Shown one piece after another: positions 48,581 to 57,838 of a stretch of 64,000 bases of DNA; positions within the stretch are counted from its first letter, which is position 1, and the number at the start of each line of letters is the position of its first letter. Location of the stretch: the NCBI GenBank assembly GCA_012729055.1, contig JAAYDW010000053.1, positions 1 to 64,000 on the forward strand. The letters run 5' to 3'. The DNA is from Deltaproteobacteria bacterium. GTDB taxonomy: Bacteria; Desulfobacterota; Syntrophia; Syntrophales; Smithellaceae. A program made the position numbers and the translations under genes. The notes beneath the pieces are model-generated. The model made no database searches, had not been told where the DNA came from, and saw only the letters and a list, made by a program, of their open reading frames with translations.

Positions 48581-50035
48581 ATGAAGCAGATGGGTAAGTG
48601 TTTTGCAGTAGTTTTTCTCGCACTCTTCGTATGGTCCATGGCTGTCGTGAGCCCGACCACAGCGCTTTCGGCTAAAGCGGACAAAACCGCAAAAGCGCCG
48701 AAAGCCGCCGCGTCGTTTGACGCGGCAAAATTGGCGGATATGTCGGACTTCGATCCGGGCAATCCCGTAACGCCTACGGGCGACACGATCAAGATCGCCG
48801 TCGTCGCGGCCTTCTCCGGACCCAGCGCCTACAACGGACAGATTTACTATGCCATGGTGCAATGGGTGGCCCACGACATCAACAAGCGCGGCGGCCTTCT
48901 GGTGGACGGCAAGAAAAAACTGATTGAAGTCATCAAAGCCGATCACCAGTCCAAAGTGGATCAATGCAAAAAGGTTACGGAGCGGATGGCCCTGCAGGAA
49001 AAAGTCCATTTCTTCTGGGGAACGGACGGCAGCCACTTCATGAAAGTCATCAACGACACCGCCCGCAAGTATAAGATCATCGCCGTCAACGCCACCTGCA
49101 TGTCCGACGACCTTCAGGACGCGGTGAACTTCTCGCCCTACGCTTTCCACGCGACCTTCTCCACCGCTTCCGTCGCGCGCGGCCTGGCTTACTACTACGG
49201 CCAGATCCGCAAAAAGGAGAAAAAATTCTACATCCTCAATCAGGATTACGCCTTCGGCCGCCAGTTCGCGGAAGATTTCAAGCAGGGCCTGAAGGAATAC
49301 TACCCCGAAGCACAGGTGGTGGGTGAAGATTACCACAAGCTGTTCCTCACCGACTACGCCCCCTACCTCACCAAAATCAAGGCTTCCGGCGCCGAAGTCA
49401 TTTTCACGGGCGACTGGCTTCCGGATGCGGGCAACCTGCTGAAGCAGGCGCGCCAAATGGGCATCACCCTGCCTTTCGCCAACGTCTACGTGGACGAACC
49501 CAACTATCTCAACGAAACGGGCGTCGAAGGCACCAAGGGTCTGGTGAACATCAGCGCCTACTATGACACCACCCCCTTCTTTAAAACCAAAGAACAAATT
49601 AAATTCTATACCACCTGGAAGGAACAGCAGAAAAAATGGAAGACCCTTCCTTACAGCAGCATCGCCTTCCAGCACTTCACGGCCAACGCCGCCGGCTGGG
49701 TCATGACGACCTACTGGGCGATGAGCGTTCTGGAACGGGCGCAGAGCACCGATCCGGAAAAGATCATCAAGGTCTGGGAAAATGACAGCTTCGAGTACAT
49801 CAACGGCAAGGTCGTCAAAATGCGGGCCTGCGATCACAAGGCGATCATGGATCTCGGCGTCACCGAGTACGTGCCGCCTCAAGAGCAGAAAATCGCAATG
49901 AATATTCCTCCCTACTTCTGGTTTAAAAACGCCTCCTACACGGGGCCGGTTTACAAAGTTCCGGCCGCCAAGGTTCTTCCCCAAATGGATCAGAAACTGG
50001 ATCGCTGCAAGGGAAAGAATAACTGGGGCGAATAA
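48581..50035 (+). CDS. ABC transporter substrate-binding protein, branched-chain amino acid type
   Basis: 484 residues: a signal peptide of about 30 residues (KCFAVVFLALFVWSMAVVSPTTALSA), then a type I periplasmic binding fold (Peripla_BP_6/LivK-like) with IKIAVVAAFSGPSAYNGQ, and later VIFTGDWLPDAGNLLKQARQMG. It is longer than LivK (about 370) and has a Lys/Ala-rich linker after the signal. Such long forms in anaerobes often bind aromatic or amide compounds, not amino acids. No permease or ATPase genes follow in the window. The ATG at 48581, with AGGAGG, is the start, not 48356. Confidence 0.88.
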   Translation: MKQMGKCFAVVFLALFVWSMAVVSPTTALSAKADKTAKAPKAAASFDAAKLADMSDFDPGNPVTPTGDTIKIAVVAAFSGPSAYNGQIYYAMVQWVAHDINKRGGLLVDGKKKLIEVIKADHQSKVDQCKKVTERMALQEKVHFFWGTDGSHFMKVINDTARKYKIIAVNATCMSDDLQDAVNFSPYAFHATFSTASVARGLAYYYGQIRKKEKKFYILNQDYAFGRQFAEDFKQGLKEYYPEAQVVGEDYHKLFLTDYAPYLTKIKASGAEVIFTGDWLPDAGNLLKQARQMGITLPFANVYVDEPNYLNETGVEGTKGLVNISAYYDTTPFFKTKEQIKFYTTWKEQQKKWKTLPYSSIAFQHFTANAAGWVMTTYWAMSVLERAQSTDPEKIIKVWENDSFEYINGKVVKMRACDHKAIMDLGVTEYVPPQEQKIAMNIPPYFWFKNASYTGPVYKVPAAKVLPQMDQKLDRCKGKNNWGE

Positions 50036-50062
50036 CTCCTAAAGGTTCCCCCTTATGGAACA

Positions 50063-50111
50063 ATCGCCGGAGCGATGCCATGGAACACGGCTACGCTCCG
50101 GCGATGCTTTT
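50063..50111 (+). terminator. Terminator of the binding-protein gene
   Basis: A perfect 12-bp stem ATCGCCGGAGCG/CGCTCCGGCGAT around a 19-base loop, then GCTTTT. Starts 28 bases after the stop codon; closes the gene as a monocistron. Confidence 0.75.
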
Positions 50112-50230
50112 AGCGCCCTCCAATCCCCTGCGGCTTTCGCTCTCCAGCCGCCGGCTGCACCGCCTGAATGAAAAAGCAAAATCTGCCTGCCCCCTTCGAG
50201 GCATTTTTTACAATCGCCTTACTGTCCTTG

Positions 50231-50259
50231 TTGTTTTTTGCCCCCAAATCCGTTAAATA
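50231..50259 (+). promoter_or_regulatory. Possible promoter of the 512-residue lipoprotein gene
   Basis: TTGTTT (50231-50236), 17-bp spacer, TAAATA (50254-50259), 60 bases upstream of the ATG at 50319. The -35 is weak. Nothing else is recognised in 50112-50230. Confidence 0.4.
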
Positions 50260-50318
50260 CGGCTCAGCAAATCGGCAAACGCCGCCGTGGTCCGGTCGCT
50301 TGATGAAAGGAAAGCATC

Positions 50319-51857
50319 ATGAAGGCAAAAAACGCAAGCCCCCTCCTCGCATACCTGAAAAAACTGATCCCCATCTGTACACTTTTGTGTCTGCTCCTCA
50401 TTTCGTCCTGCTCGCCCACCGATTCGGTGCGGCCGGCGCTCAAAATTTTCACGCTGGCCGTGCCCAGTGCAACGGAACTTTATTTCGGAGAAAAGAGGGA
50501 TTTTTATGTGGTCGCCTATTTTGAGCAGGGCGCTCCCGTGTTGAGCAACGTCCGGATCGAGCTTTTCCGCGGCGAAATTCCGCTCGGAGCGCCGGTGCGC
50601 CTCCTCGAAAGCCGGCTGGATGAAAACGGCGTGACGCCGGATGCAGCCATTTTGCAAAACTACGCCGAAGGCCAGGGCTGGAACCTGGACAAGGCGCCTG
50701 ATCTCGTTCTCGCTCCCGGAGGATTCCGTTATCCCGGAAACAAGCTCCTGGTCACCCAGAAATATTTTGCGGGCATCATTCTGGGCGGCGCCACGAAAGA
50801 TTTCGACACCGACTATGTGGATGCATCCGGCGCGGCGCTCGAAGATCTCACGGAAGGCGTCTATACGCTGCGGGTGACGGTCTTTTCGCATGGATTCATC
50901 CTGCAGGCCGAAACCCTCAAGCTGTATTTCAAACCCGTCTTCAAGCTGTTCGGCGCCTTCCAGCCCGCCAACCACGAAGGCAAGTTGAAAGCGTACGCGG
51001 CGGCAAACGGCTACCGGGTTTTCCTGGATCCCTTCGCCGGCTATTTCTTTCCCGAAGGCTACTCCGTTGGAAACTACAAAATCAACAAACGCTGGCGGCC
51101 GCAGAATTCCCTGGAAGTCGTCAATACCGTCGCTGGAACATCTTACGGCACGCCGGAAAACGCGCGGATCGGCTTCATCCTGTATAACCTGGTCGAATCC
51201 GGCACCACGTCCCGCCTGGAAATCGGCAAAGCCCTGCTGACGGGCGTCATCGACAGCCCCAACACTTTTTTCTTCCGCTATGACATCGGCGAGCCGGAAA
51301 TCGTCTATGTCAACAGAGCCTCCGAGGAGAAAACCCTCGCAGGCTTGATCGTCGCCTTTGCTTCCGCCGACCGCCTCGCGTTCACGCGGGCCGAAATCCG
51401 GGCGCGCGGCACGGGCGACGGCGACAACCGCTACAGCCTCTACGACAGAACACCCAAAACGCAGGACCTCAATCTGGCCGACGGCCTCCAGATAGCCGAA
51501 AGCGAAGAATTCAGCGTTTACGGCGTCGTCAAACCGATCGCGACATCCGTGACCGAAACGTCTTACCTTTACTACGCGGCCGACAACCGGATCGCCCGCA
51601 TCCGCTACCGCATCCGCAACGCACAGGGTGAAGAAGTCGCCGCAACCGTCCGCGAAATCAATCTGGGAAGGATCTACCTCGCCGACGAACCGGAACGGCT
51701 GTTTTATTCGATATTCGAATTCGAGCATGAATTTGATCTTGGCGCCCTTCGCCTCGCCCCCGGAACATACACGCTCGAAACAACGGGCCTGGACGTGCCG
51801 GGCGACGAGGTGGCGGGAACGTTCGAGGCGATCACCGTACAATACGCTCTGCACTGA
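50319..51857 (+). CDS. Unrecognised 512-residue lipoprotein
   Basis: A signal peptide with a clear lipobox (LLLISSC near 30) and then about 480 residues of beta-rich, Tyr/Phe-rich sequence without repeats or catalytic motifs I can name. Two segments resemble Ig-like or carbohydrate-binding folds (YDIGEPEIVYVN; APGTYTLETTGLDVPG), suggesting a surface-exposed accessory protein, but this is only an impression. AAAGG site. It is followed 86 bases later by a PaaI-type thioesterase. Confidence 0.7.
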   Translation: MKAKNASPLLAYLKKLIPICTLLCLLLISSCSPTDSVRPALKIFTLAVPSATELYFGEKRDFYVVAYFEQGAPVLSNVRIELFRGEIPLGAPVRLLESRLDENGVTPDAAILQNYAEGQGWNLDKAPDLVLAPGGFRYPGNKLLVTQKYFAGIILGGATKDFDTDYVDASGAALEDLTEGVYTLRVTVFSHGFILQAETLKLYFKPVFKLFGAFQPANHEGKLKAYAAANGYRVFLDPFAGYFFPEGYSVGNYKINKRWRPQNSLEVVNTVAGTSYGTPENARIGFILYNLVESGTTSRLEIGKALLTGVIDSPNTFFFRYDIGEPEIVYVNRASEEKTLAGLIVAFASADRLAFTRAEIRARGTGDGDNRYSLYDRTPKTQDLNLADGLQIAESEEFSVYGVVKPIATSVTETSYLYYAADNRIARIRYRIRNAQGEEVAATVREINLGRIYLADEPERLFYSIFEFEHEFDLGALRLAPGTYTLETTGLDVPGDEVAGTFEAITVQYALH

Positions 51858-51943
51858 ACCGTCCGTCATGCGCCGATTGAGCCTTTTTTGGCGGCGGAGC
51901 GCAAACGACGCGAACAGACAGCAGGCAAGCGAGGAGGCAGGCA

Positions 51944-52369
51944 ATGGATGAAAAGATTCGGGCGGCCCTTTTTCAAAAAATCGCACAGGAACCCTTCAGC
52001 CGGAAATTCGGAATTTCGCTTACGGAAGTGAGGCCGGGCTTTGCCCGGGTGGAAATGACGTTCACCGACGACATGGAGAACATGTTCGGCATGGCGCACG
52101 GCGGCGCAATTTTTTCGCTGCTGGACGCGGCTTTCGAAATCGCCTCCAACTCGCACGGCACGATGGCCGTTGCCCTCAGCATGAACGTTACGTATCTGTC
52201 CTCCCCCGCCAAGGGAGCCAGACTGACGGCGGAAGCAAAGGAAATCAATAAAACGCGCCGGACTGCGGCCTACGATCTTCGCGCCGCCGACGAAGCGGGA
52301 AAGCTTTTGGCAACCTGTCAGGCGCTCGTGTACCGGCTGGAAAAGCCGCTGCCGTTTTTAGACGATTAA
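51944..52369 (+). CDS. PaaI-type hotdog thioesterase
   Basis: 141 residues with one hotdog fold. The signature NMFGMAHGGAIFSLLDAAFEIASNS places the HGG motif and catalytic Asp as in PaaI and related acyl-CoA thioesterases. Probably hydrolyses a phenylacetyl- or hydroxyacyl-CoA ester to relieve CoA sequestration. It fits the nearby CoA-catabolism genes but is not obviously in their operon. Confidence 0.88.
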   Translation: MDEKIRAALFQKIAQEPFSRKFGISLTEVRPGFARVEMTFTDDMENMFGMAHGGAIFSLLDAAFEIASNSHGTMAVALSMNVTYLSSPAKGARLTAEAKEINKTRRTAAYDLRAADEAGKLLATCQALVYRLEKPLPFLDD

Positions 52370-52374
52370 CGCCG

Positions 52375-52403
52375 TTGCATCCCCCGGCTGTTTCGGCTAC
52401 AAT
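52375..52403 (+). promoter_or_regulatory. Promoter of the 203-residue lipoprotein gene
   Basis: TTGCAT (52375-52380), 17-bp spacer, TACAAT (52398-52403). Start near 52410, about 24 bases before the GTG at 52434. Confidence 0.55.
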
Positions 52404-52433
52404 GCCGCACGCCGCGCTAAAGGAGATTGAAAC

Positions 52434-53045
52434 GTGAAGAAAATGCCTGTCCGGATACTGCGCCTCTCGGTTGTTTTGCTGCTTGCCTTTGCCTTGTCGG
52501 CCTGTACGCCGTCCAACAGCACGCTTCCCCCCGACATGGCAGGCATGATCGTTCCGTTAACGCTCAGCGGGTACACTCCGCAATTCAGCGGCGCACTGCC
52601 CGCCTACAAGGGAAGGAAACTGTGCCTGTCGAACATCCGCAACGACGCGCGCAATACAACCAACTTCTCCTATTACAGCAAAGACAACCGCGTGAAATAT
52701 TCCCTTTCCAACAAGACCAACACGCCCCTTCAACTCGTCCCCAGCTTTTTCTGGTACGCCTATCAGAAAGGTTTCGCACACGCCGGCCTGACGGTCCTCG
52801 ACCACTGTACGGCGGACACGCCCGAGCTGTGGATTATCTTCCAGTCCTTCAACGACGAAGAGCTCAAGCTCACCGTGACCCTGCTGGAAAACGGCGAGAC
52901 GATCTTTCATAAGAATCTGACCATCGCCGTTCCGCCGGCCGCCGACTACAGCCCGGAAAAACTGCAGGCCAGAGCCTATGACATGATCGATCTGACGGTG
53001 AAAACGATTCTCAGCACCTCGGAATTTCAGGCGGGATTTCTGTAA
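52434..53045 (+). CDS. Unrecognised 203-residue lipoprotein
   Basis: Starts at GTG (AGGAG eight bases before) and encodes a signal peptide with a classic lipobox ALSAC (Cys near 24). The remainder is a compact, mostly beta domain with Trp/Tyr-rich segments (SFFWYAYQKGF; LWIIFQSFNDEELKL) and no recognised motif. An outer-membrane or periplasmic lipoprotein of unknown role. Convergent with tyrS. Confidence 0.72.
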   Translation: MKKMPVRILRLSVVLLLAFALSACTPSNSTLPPDMAGMIVPLTLSGYTPQFSGALPAYKGRKLCLSNIRNDARNTTNFSYYSKDNRVKYSLSNKTNTPLQLVPSFFWYAYQKGFAHAGLTVLDHCTADTPELWIIFQSFNDEELKLTVTLLENGETIFHKNLTIAVPPAADYSPEKLQARAYDMIDLTVKTILSTSEFQAGFL

Positions 53046-53168
53046 AAGAAAAGCGGCAGCAGGCGGTCCGGCATCAGCGCCGGCCGAGTGTTGCCGTAAG
53101 CCGGAAGCGACCGAAAGAGAATGAAAGACAAAAACCGATAGCTTTACTTCAGGGGCGCCCTGTCGTCT

Positions 53169-54452
53169 TCAATCTTTCAATTCCACGATCAGATATTTTT
53201 TCTTTCCCTTGCGGATGCGCAACTCCCCTTCCGTAAAATCGGCGACGGACAGTTTTTCATCGACTGTCTTGACCTGGCGCAGACCCAGATAGATGCCGCC
53301 CTGGTCGATCAGGCGCCTGGCTTCCGACATGGACTGTGTGAGCCCCGCCCTTGCGCAAAGCGAGGCAATGAAGAACCCCGCGTCGATGTCCTTCCGGGCG
53401 ACGGCAAAACGGGGAATGGCGGAGGTGTCGGCCGCCGGCGCTTCGCGCGGAATGTCGCTGGCCGGAAACAAATCGCCGTCCGCCGGCCGTGCATGAAACG
53501 CTTCCAGAGACGCGCGCCAGGCGGCGCGCGCCGCTTCGGTTCCGTGCGTCACCTTGGTGGCTTCGTACGCCAGGACGGCCTTGGCCATATTGAGCCGCGC
53601 GTCCGCCAGCGTTTTCACGACGGCGATGTCCGAAAGCGGCAGGAAGGTAAAGAGTTTCAAGAACCGCTCCACATCGGCGTCGTCGCAGTTGACCCAGTAC
53701 TGGTAATATTCGTAGGGAGTCGTAAGCTTGGCGTCGAGCCAGACCGTTCCCTTTTCCGTCTTGCCCATCTTCTGGCCCAGCGACGTCGTGATGAGCGGAA
53801 ACGTCAACGCGTGGGCGTCTTTGGCCTCGACCTTGCGGATGAGTTCGGTGCCGGCCAGCATGTTGCCCCACTGGTCGTTGCCGCCCATCTGCAGCGCGCA
53901 GCCGTGATGCTGAAACAGATGCAAAAAGTCGTATGCCTGGAGCAGCATGTAGTTGAACTCGATGAAGTTGAGTCCCTTCTCCAAACGGATTTTGTAGCTT
54001 TCCGCCGCCAGCATCCGGTTGACGCTGAAATGGCGGCCGATGTCGCGGAGAAACTCGATGTAGTTGATCGCAGTGAGCCAGTCGGCGTTGTTGAGCAGCA
54101 GGGCGCGGCCATCCGAAAAATCGATGTACTGGGAAAGCTGCTTTCCCAGGCAACCCGTGTTGTAGTCGATTTGCTCGCGGGTCAGCACCTGGCGCATTTC
54201 CGTCTTGCCGCTGGGATCGCCGATGAGGCCCGTGCCGCCGCCCACCAGCGCGATAGGCCGGTTGCCGGTCTGCTGCATGTGCGCAAGCGCCATGATGGGC
54301 ACCAGGCTGCCGATGTGCAGGCTGGCGGCCGTGGGATCGAATCCGATATAGCAGGTGACCGGCCCGCGGGCGAATTGCTCGGTGATCAGTCCCTCATCCG
54401 TGAATTGTTCGATAAACCCTCTTTCTTTCAATACGTCAAAACCGCTTTTCAT
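53169..54452 (-). CDS. tyrS: Tyrosyl-tRNA synthetase
   Basis: 427 residues. Class I motifs HIGS (in ASLHIGSL) and KMGKT (GQKMGKTEKGTVWLDA) bind ATP; GFDPTAASLHIG and QMGGNDQWGNMLAG are family blocks; an S4 RNA-binding domain closes the protein (LIDQGGIYLGLRQV). Last gene of the block rny-phosphoesterase-tyrS; starts 16 bases after the preceding stop. Confidence 0.97.
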   Translation of the reverse strand: MKSGFDVLKERGFIEQFTDEGLITEQFARGPVTCYIGFDPTAASLHIGSLVPIMALAHMQQTGNRPIALVGGGTGLIGDPSGKTEMRQVLTREQIDYNTGCLGKQLSQYIDFSDGRALLLNNADWLTAINYIEFLRDIGRHFSVNRMLAAESYKIRLEKGLNFIEFNYMLLQAYDFLHLFQHHGCALQMGGNDQWGNMLAGTELIRKVEAKDAHALTFPLITTSLGQKMGKTEKGTVWLDAKLTTPYEYYQYWVNCDDADVERFLKLFTFLPLSDIAVVKTLADARLNMAKAVLAYEATKVTHGTEAARAAWRASLEAFHARPADGDLFPASDIPREAPAADTSAIPRFAVARKDIDAGFFIASLCARAGLTQSMSEARRLIDQGGIYLGLRQVKTVDEKLSVADFTEGELRIRKGKKKYLIVELKD

Positions 54453-54468
54453 GACGCCTCCGCTTGAC

Positions 54469-55254
54469 TTATTCGTTCAATCTGACGCTGATCCGCTCGA
54501 TGGCGCGGGCCTTTCCGCTCTCCGGATCGATGTCCAAAAGCGCGCCCTGCAGCCGGACGTCGTGTTTGGCCACGTCGAACCGGTTGGGAATCTGCGTTAA
54601 AAATTTTTCAATAATGGTTTCTTTCCTTATTCCAATCACGGAATCAAAAGGCCCCGTCATCCCTACGTCGCTCAGATAAGCCGTGCCGCCGGGAAGAACC
54701 TCGTCGTCCGCCGTCTGGACATGCGTGTGCGTGCCGAGCACCGCGGAGACCTGCCCGTCGAGATACCAGCCCAGCGCCTTTTTTTCGGATGTCGCCTCCG
54801 CGTGGATGTCCACAATGACGACTTTCGTCCTGGCCCGCAGAAGGGCGACTTCCTCTCTGGCCCGCACAAACGGGCAGTCGATCGGTTGCATGAAGACGCG
54901 GCCGGCCAGATTGAGCACGCCGACATAGTCGCCCCCCGGCGTGGGATACAGAACGCTGCCGCGGCCGGGAACCGCTTCCGGGTAGTTCGCAGGGCGCAGG
55001 AGCGTTTCGTAGTCGGAGATGAACTCGAGCGCTTCCTTCTTGTCCCAAACGTGGTTGCCGGAGGTGAGAATGTCGATGTGCGATGCGTAGAGTTCTTCGA
55101 TGATGTCGCGCGTAACGCCGAACCCGGCGGCGGCGTTTTCGCAGTTGGCGATCACCAGGTCGATGCCGTGCCCGTTGACCAGCGCGGGCAACAGCTCCCG
55201 CACCGCCCGACGCCCCGGCTTGCCGACGATGTCGCCGATAAATAAAATTTTCAT
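54469..55254 (-). CDS. YmdB-like metallophosphoesterase (TIGR00282 family)
   Basis: 261 residues opening MKILFIGDIVGKPGRRAV. Dinuclear metal ligands are visible in GDIVGK, NCENAAAGFG, SGNHVWDKKE and in DIHAEATSEK and GTHTHVQTAD. Bacillus YmdB hydrolyses 2',3'-cAMP and affects RNase Y; here too the gene adjoins rny (19-base gap). The ATG at 55254 fits the family start; the frame is open to 55284. Confidence 0.9.
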   Translation of the reverse strand: MKILFIGDIVGKPGRRAVRELLPALVNGHGIDLVIANCENAAAGFGVTRDIIEELYASHIDILTSGNHVWDKKEALEFISDYETLLRPANYPEAVPGRGSVLYPTPGGDYVGVLNLAGRVFMQPIDCPFVRAREEVALLRARTKVVIVDIHAEATSEKKALGWYLDGQVSAVLGTHTHVQTADDEVLPGGTAYLSDVGMTGPFDSVIGIRKETIIEKFLTQIPNRFDVAKHDVRLQGALLDIDPESGKARAIERISVRLNE

Positions 55255-55273
55255 GCCCTCGTCCGTTTCTCGC

Positions 55274-56839
55274 CTATTTGGCAAAATTGGAAACCCGGGT
55301 TTCCCGGATGACCGTGACTTTGATCTGGCCGGGATAGGTCATCTCGTTTTCGATCTTTTTCACGATGTCGTTGCACAGCATCACGGCATCGTTGTCGGAA
55401 ATTTTTTCGTTTTCCACCATGATGCGGATTTCGCGCCCGGCCTGGATGGCAAAGCACTTATCGACGCCGGTGAAGGAATGGGCGATTTTCTCCAACTCCT
55501 CCAGGCGCTGCACATAGGTTTCCAGCATTTCGCGGCGCGCGCCGGGACGGGCCGCCGACAGGGTATCGGCCGCCTGGACCAGAACGCCCAGAAGCGTGTT
55601 GTTGCGGCCGTCGTCGTGGTGCGTGGCGATTGCCTGGACAATGCGCGGACTTTCTCCGAAGCGCTTGGCAAAGTCGGCGCCGATGGCGGCGTGCGTTCCT
55701 TCGATCTTATGGTCCACGGCCTTGCCGATGTCGTGCAGCAGACCCGCGCGTTTGGCTTCCTTGATGTTCATCTTCAGTTCAGCGGCCATGAGCCCCGTCA
55801 GATAGGCAACGTCGATGGAATGCTGCAAAACGTTTTGCGAATAGCTGGTGCGGTATTTGAGCGCGCCCAGCATGTTGATGATTTCCGGATGAATGTCGTG
55901 GACACCGCAGTCGAACGACGCCTTTTCACCCGTCTCCCGGATGATCTGCTCGACTTCCTTTTCCACTTTCTTCACGATGTCTTCGATCCGGCCGGGATGG
56001 ATGCGGCCGTCCTGAATCAGGCGCTCAAGCGATATCCGCGCGATTTCGCGCCGCACCGGATCGAAACTGGAAAGCACCACCGCTTCGGGCGTATCGTCCA
56101 CGATCAGGTCGATGCCGGTTGCCGCTTCAATCGCCCGGATGTTGCGGCCTTCGCGGCCGATGATGCGACCTTTCATCTCCTCGCTGGGCAGATTGACGAC
56201 GGATACCGTATGCTCCGCCACGTAGTCTCCGGCGTAGCGTTGAATGGAATACGCTATGATTTCGCGAGCCTTGCGGTCCGCGGTGAGTTTCGCCTCTTCT
56301 TCCGCCTTGCGCACCAGCGCCGCCGCATCCCGCCTGGCATCCGCCTCCATGGAGGCGATCAGAATATTTTTCGCTTCTTCCTGCGTGACGCCGGCGATTT
56401 TTTCCAGTTTATCCTTCTGTTCCGCCACCAGGGCGTCCAGCCGCTTGTGTTTTTCCTCCAGGGCGTGTTCTTTCTGGCTTAACGTCTTTTCCCGCCCCTC
56501 AATGTTGGTTTCCTTCTGCGACAGACTGTCGACGCGCTTGTCGAGGTTTTCTTCCTTTGTCCGGATGCGCCGCTCCAGTCCCTCCAGTTCGATTTTGGTT
56601 TCCTTGGTTTCCCGGTCAAAATCCGCCTTCATTTTCAGCAGATTTTCCTTGGCCTGCAAAATGGCTTCTTTTTTTATCGTTTCGGCTTCTTTTTTCGACT
56701 CTTCGACAATCCGCGCCGCCAGACTTTCCGAGGCCTTGATTTTCTTGGCCGTTAAGATCTGCTTCAGCACATAACCGGCTATCGCTCCCGCCAGAACCGC
56801 CACAATGATAAACAGGATATACAACCCGCCGTTGAACAT
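55274..56839 (-). CDS. rny: Ribonuclease Y
   Basis: 521 residues. An N-terminal membrane helix, a long charged coiled coil (about 30-200), a KH RNA-binding domain (about 210-270; [23 protein letters not shown]) and an HD domain ([16 protein letters not shown]). It is a membrane-bound endonuclease that starts mRNA decay. The order zapA-6S RNA-rny-ymdB-tyrS is widespread in deltaproteobacteria. Confidence 0.96.
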   Translation of the reverse strand: MFNGGLYILFIIVAVLAGAIAGYVLKQILTAKKIKASESLAARIVEESKKEAETIKKEAILQAKENLLKMKADFDRETKETKIELEGLERRIRTKEENLDKRVDSLSQKETNIEGREKTLSQKEHALEEKHKRLDALVAEQKDKLEKIAGVTQEEAKNILIASMEADARRDAAALVRKAEEEAKLTADRKAREIIAYSIQRYAGDYVAEHTVSVVNLPSEEMKGRIIGREGRNIRAIEAATGIDLIVDDTPEAVVLSSFDPVRREIARISLERLIQDGRIHPGRIEDIVKKVEKEVEQIIRETGEKASFDCGVHDIHPEIINMLGALKYRTSYSQNVLQHSIDVAYLTGLMAAELKMNIKEAKRAGLLHDIGKAVDHKIEGTHAAIGADFAKRFGESPRIVQAIATHHDDGRNNTLLGVLVQAADTLSAARPGARREMLETYVQRLEELEKIAHSFTGVDKCFAIQAGREIRIMVENEKISDNDAVMLCNDIVKKIENEMTYPGQIKVTVIRETRVSNFAK

Positions 56840-57012
56840 GGTCCCTACCTCCTCCTTCCCCGCTAAAAGCCGTCTTGGCCAAAGCCGGACGCCGTATACG
56901 GGTTTATATTTAAACCTTCCGGCACATTTCGGAACCGCGCCGAAGGATTCATGGTTGGCCTGCGTCTAAAAAAAATTATTCAGGGTTTGAACAGGGGAAG
57001 GGATGCGAGAAT

Positions 57013-57209
57013 AAAAAAACCCCCGCATATGCCGTGTCAATCACGATTTTGAACCTTTTTAACAAGTGGGCGCCCGGTATTGCTTGCTTCAGGCTTTCTG
57101 CCACCCGACCAGCGGAAAAAGGCGGACATGCTCACCACAAACAAGTATAGGCCCCAGGTTCAAAGTGTTGGCTCAAAAACAAATGACAATCACGCGCATC
57201 GCAGGGGTA
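57013..57209 (-). ncRNA. ssrS: 6S RNA (SsrS)
   Basis: Immediately downstream of zapA, the common proteobacterial location. On the minus strand an outer helix pairs ACCCCTGC-GATGC-TGTCA with TGACA-GCAT-GCGGGGGT. An inner helix pairs TTTGAACCT (57156-57164) with AGGTTCAAA (57048-57056), and the region between contains GGTGAGCATG, as in E. coli 6S. The large unpaired bubble between helices mimics an open promoter for RNA polymerase. Seven T follow the outer helix, so the helix also ends transcription. About 197 bases. Confidence 0.75.
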
Positions 57210-57222
57210 ACCATTTTTTCAA

Positions 57223-57501
57223 TTAACTTGCGTTTTCAATCAATCGGATCAATCTTTCGGACCGTCTTTGCAGTTGATTACACAAGTCCTCGTTAACTCC
57301 CTTTAATTTTAAAAAATCTTCTGTAATGTTCAAAGCCGCCAGGATGGCCACATCGACTGCCCGGAGTCCGTCGTTGGTGCGGAGAATGTCTTCCATTCTC
57401 TCATTGACGTACCGGACAACGCTGGCCACTTGCTCATCGTCCGCATCACTCAAAACCGCAAGCTCTTGACCTAAAATATTGATGTCATAACGTTTTTTCA
57501 A
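57223..57501 (-). CDS. zapA: Cell division protein ZapA
   Basis: 92 residues: a short beta N-terminal part (RYDINILGQELAVLSDADDEQVASVVRYVNERMEDI) and a C-terminal coiled coil. ZapA bundles FtsZ filaments at the division ring. It follows the ZapB-like gene by 16 bases and precedes 6S RNA. Confidence 0.9.
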   Translation of the reverse strand: MKKRYDINILGQELAVLSDADDEQVASVVRYVNERMEDILRTNDGLRAVDVAILAALNITEDFLKLKGVNEDLCNQLQRRSERLIRLIENAS

Positions 57502-57517
57502 ATTTTCCCCTGGAAGC

Positions 57518-57748
57518 TTATTTGGCTACTTCTATATCTGCAAGTAAATCAAGCAGTGAATCCACCCTTGCGCGTACGCTGTCCCTTTCCTCATCCAATA
57601 CCTTGAGTTTGCTTTTGTACCCTTCTATCTCCAATTCTTTATTTTTTAGCGCTTCCTCCAATACAGAAATCTGTTTTTTAAAAAAAACCTGCTCACTGAC
57701 AATATGCTTAATCTTTTCTTCAAGCTCTGCAAATTTACTTATTTCCAC
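57518..57748 (-). CDS. ZapB-like coiled-coil protein
   Basis: 76 residues almost wholly coiled coil (heptads of Leu/Ile/Val with Glu/Lys). Placed directly before zapA, as ZapB-like proteins often are in deltaproteobacteria. Starts at GTG with AAGGAAA in front. Family assignment depends on position and composition. Confidence 0.7.
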   Translation of the reverse strand: MEISKFAELEEKIKHIVSEQVFFKKQISVLEEALKNKELEIEGYKSKLKVLDEERDSVRARVDSLLDLLADIEVAK

Positions 57749-57809
57749 GGCTTTCCTTCATCCTTTATAAAGAATTTAACGCCAGTGATCCTGCTTTCTC
57801 TTTGATTTC

Positions 57810-57838
57810 TTTATGCCAATTCGCCGCTCAAATGTCAA
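57810..57838 (-). promoter_or_regulatory. Promoter for zapB-zapA (and possibly 6S RNA)
   Basis: Minus-strand TTGACA (57833-57838), 17-bp spacer, CATAAA (57810-57815). It overlaps the stop codon of dusB and would start transcripts near 57803, 55 bases before the GTG of the ZapB-like gene. Confidence 0.65.
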
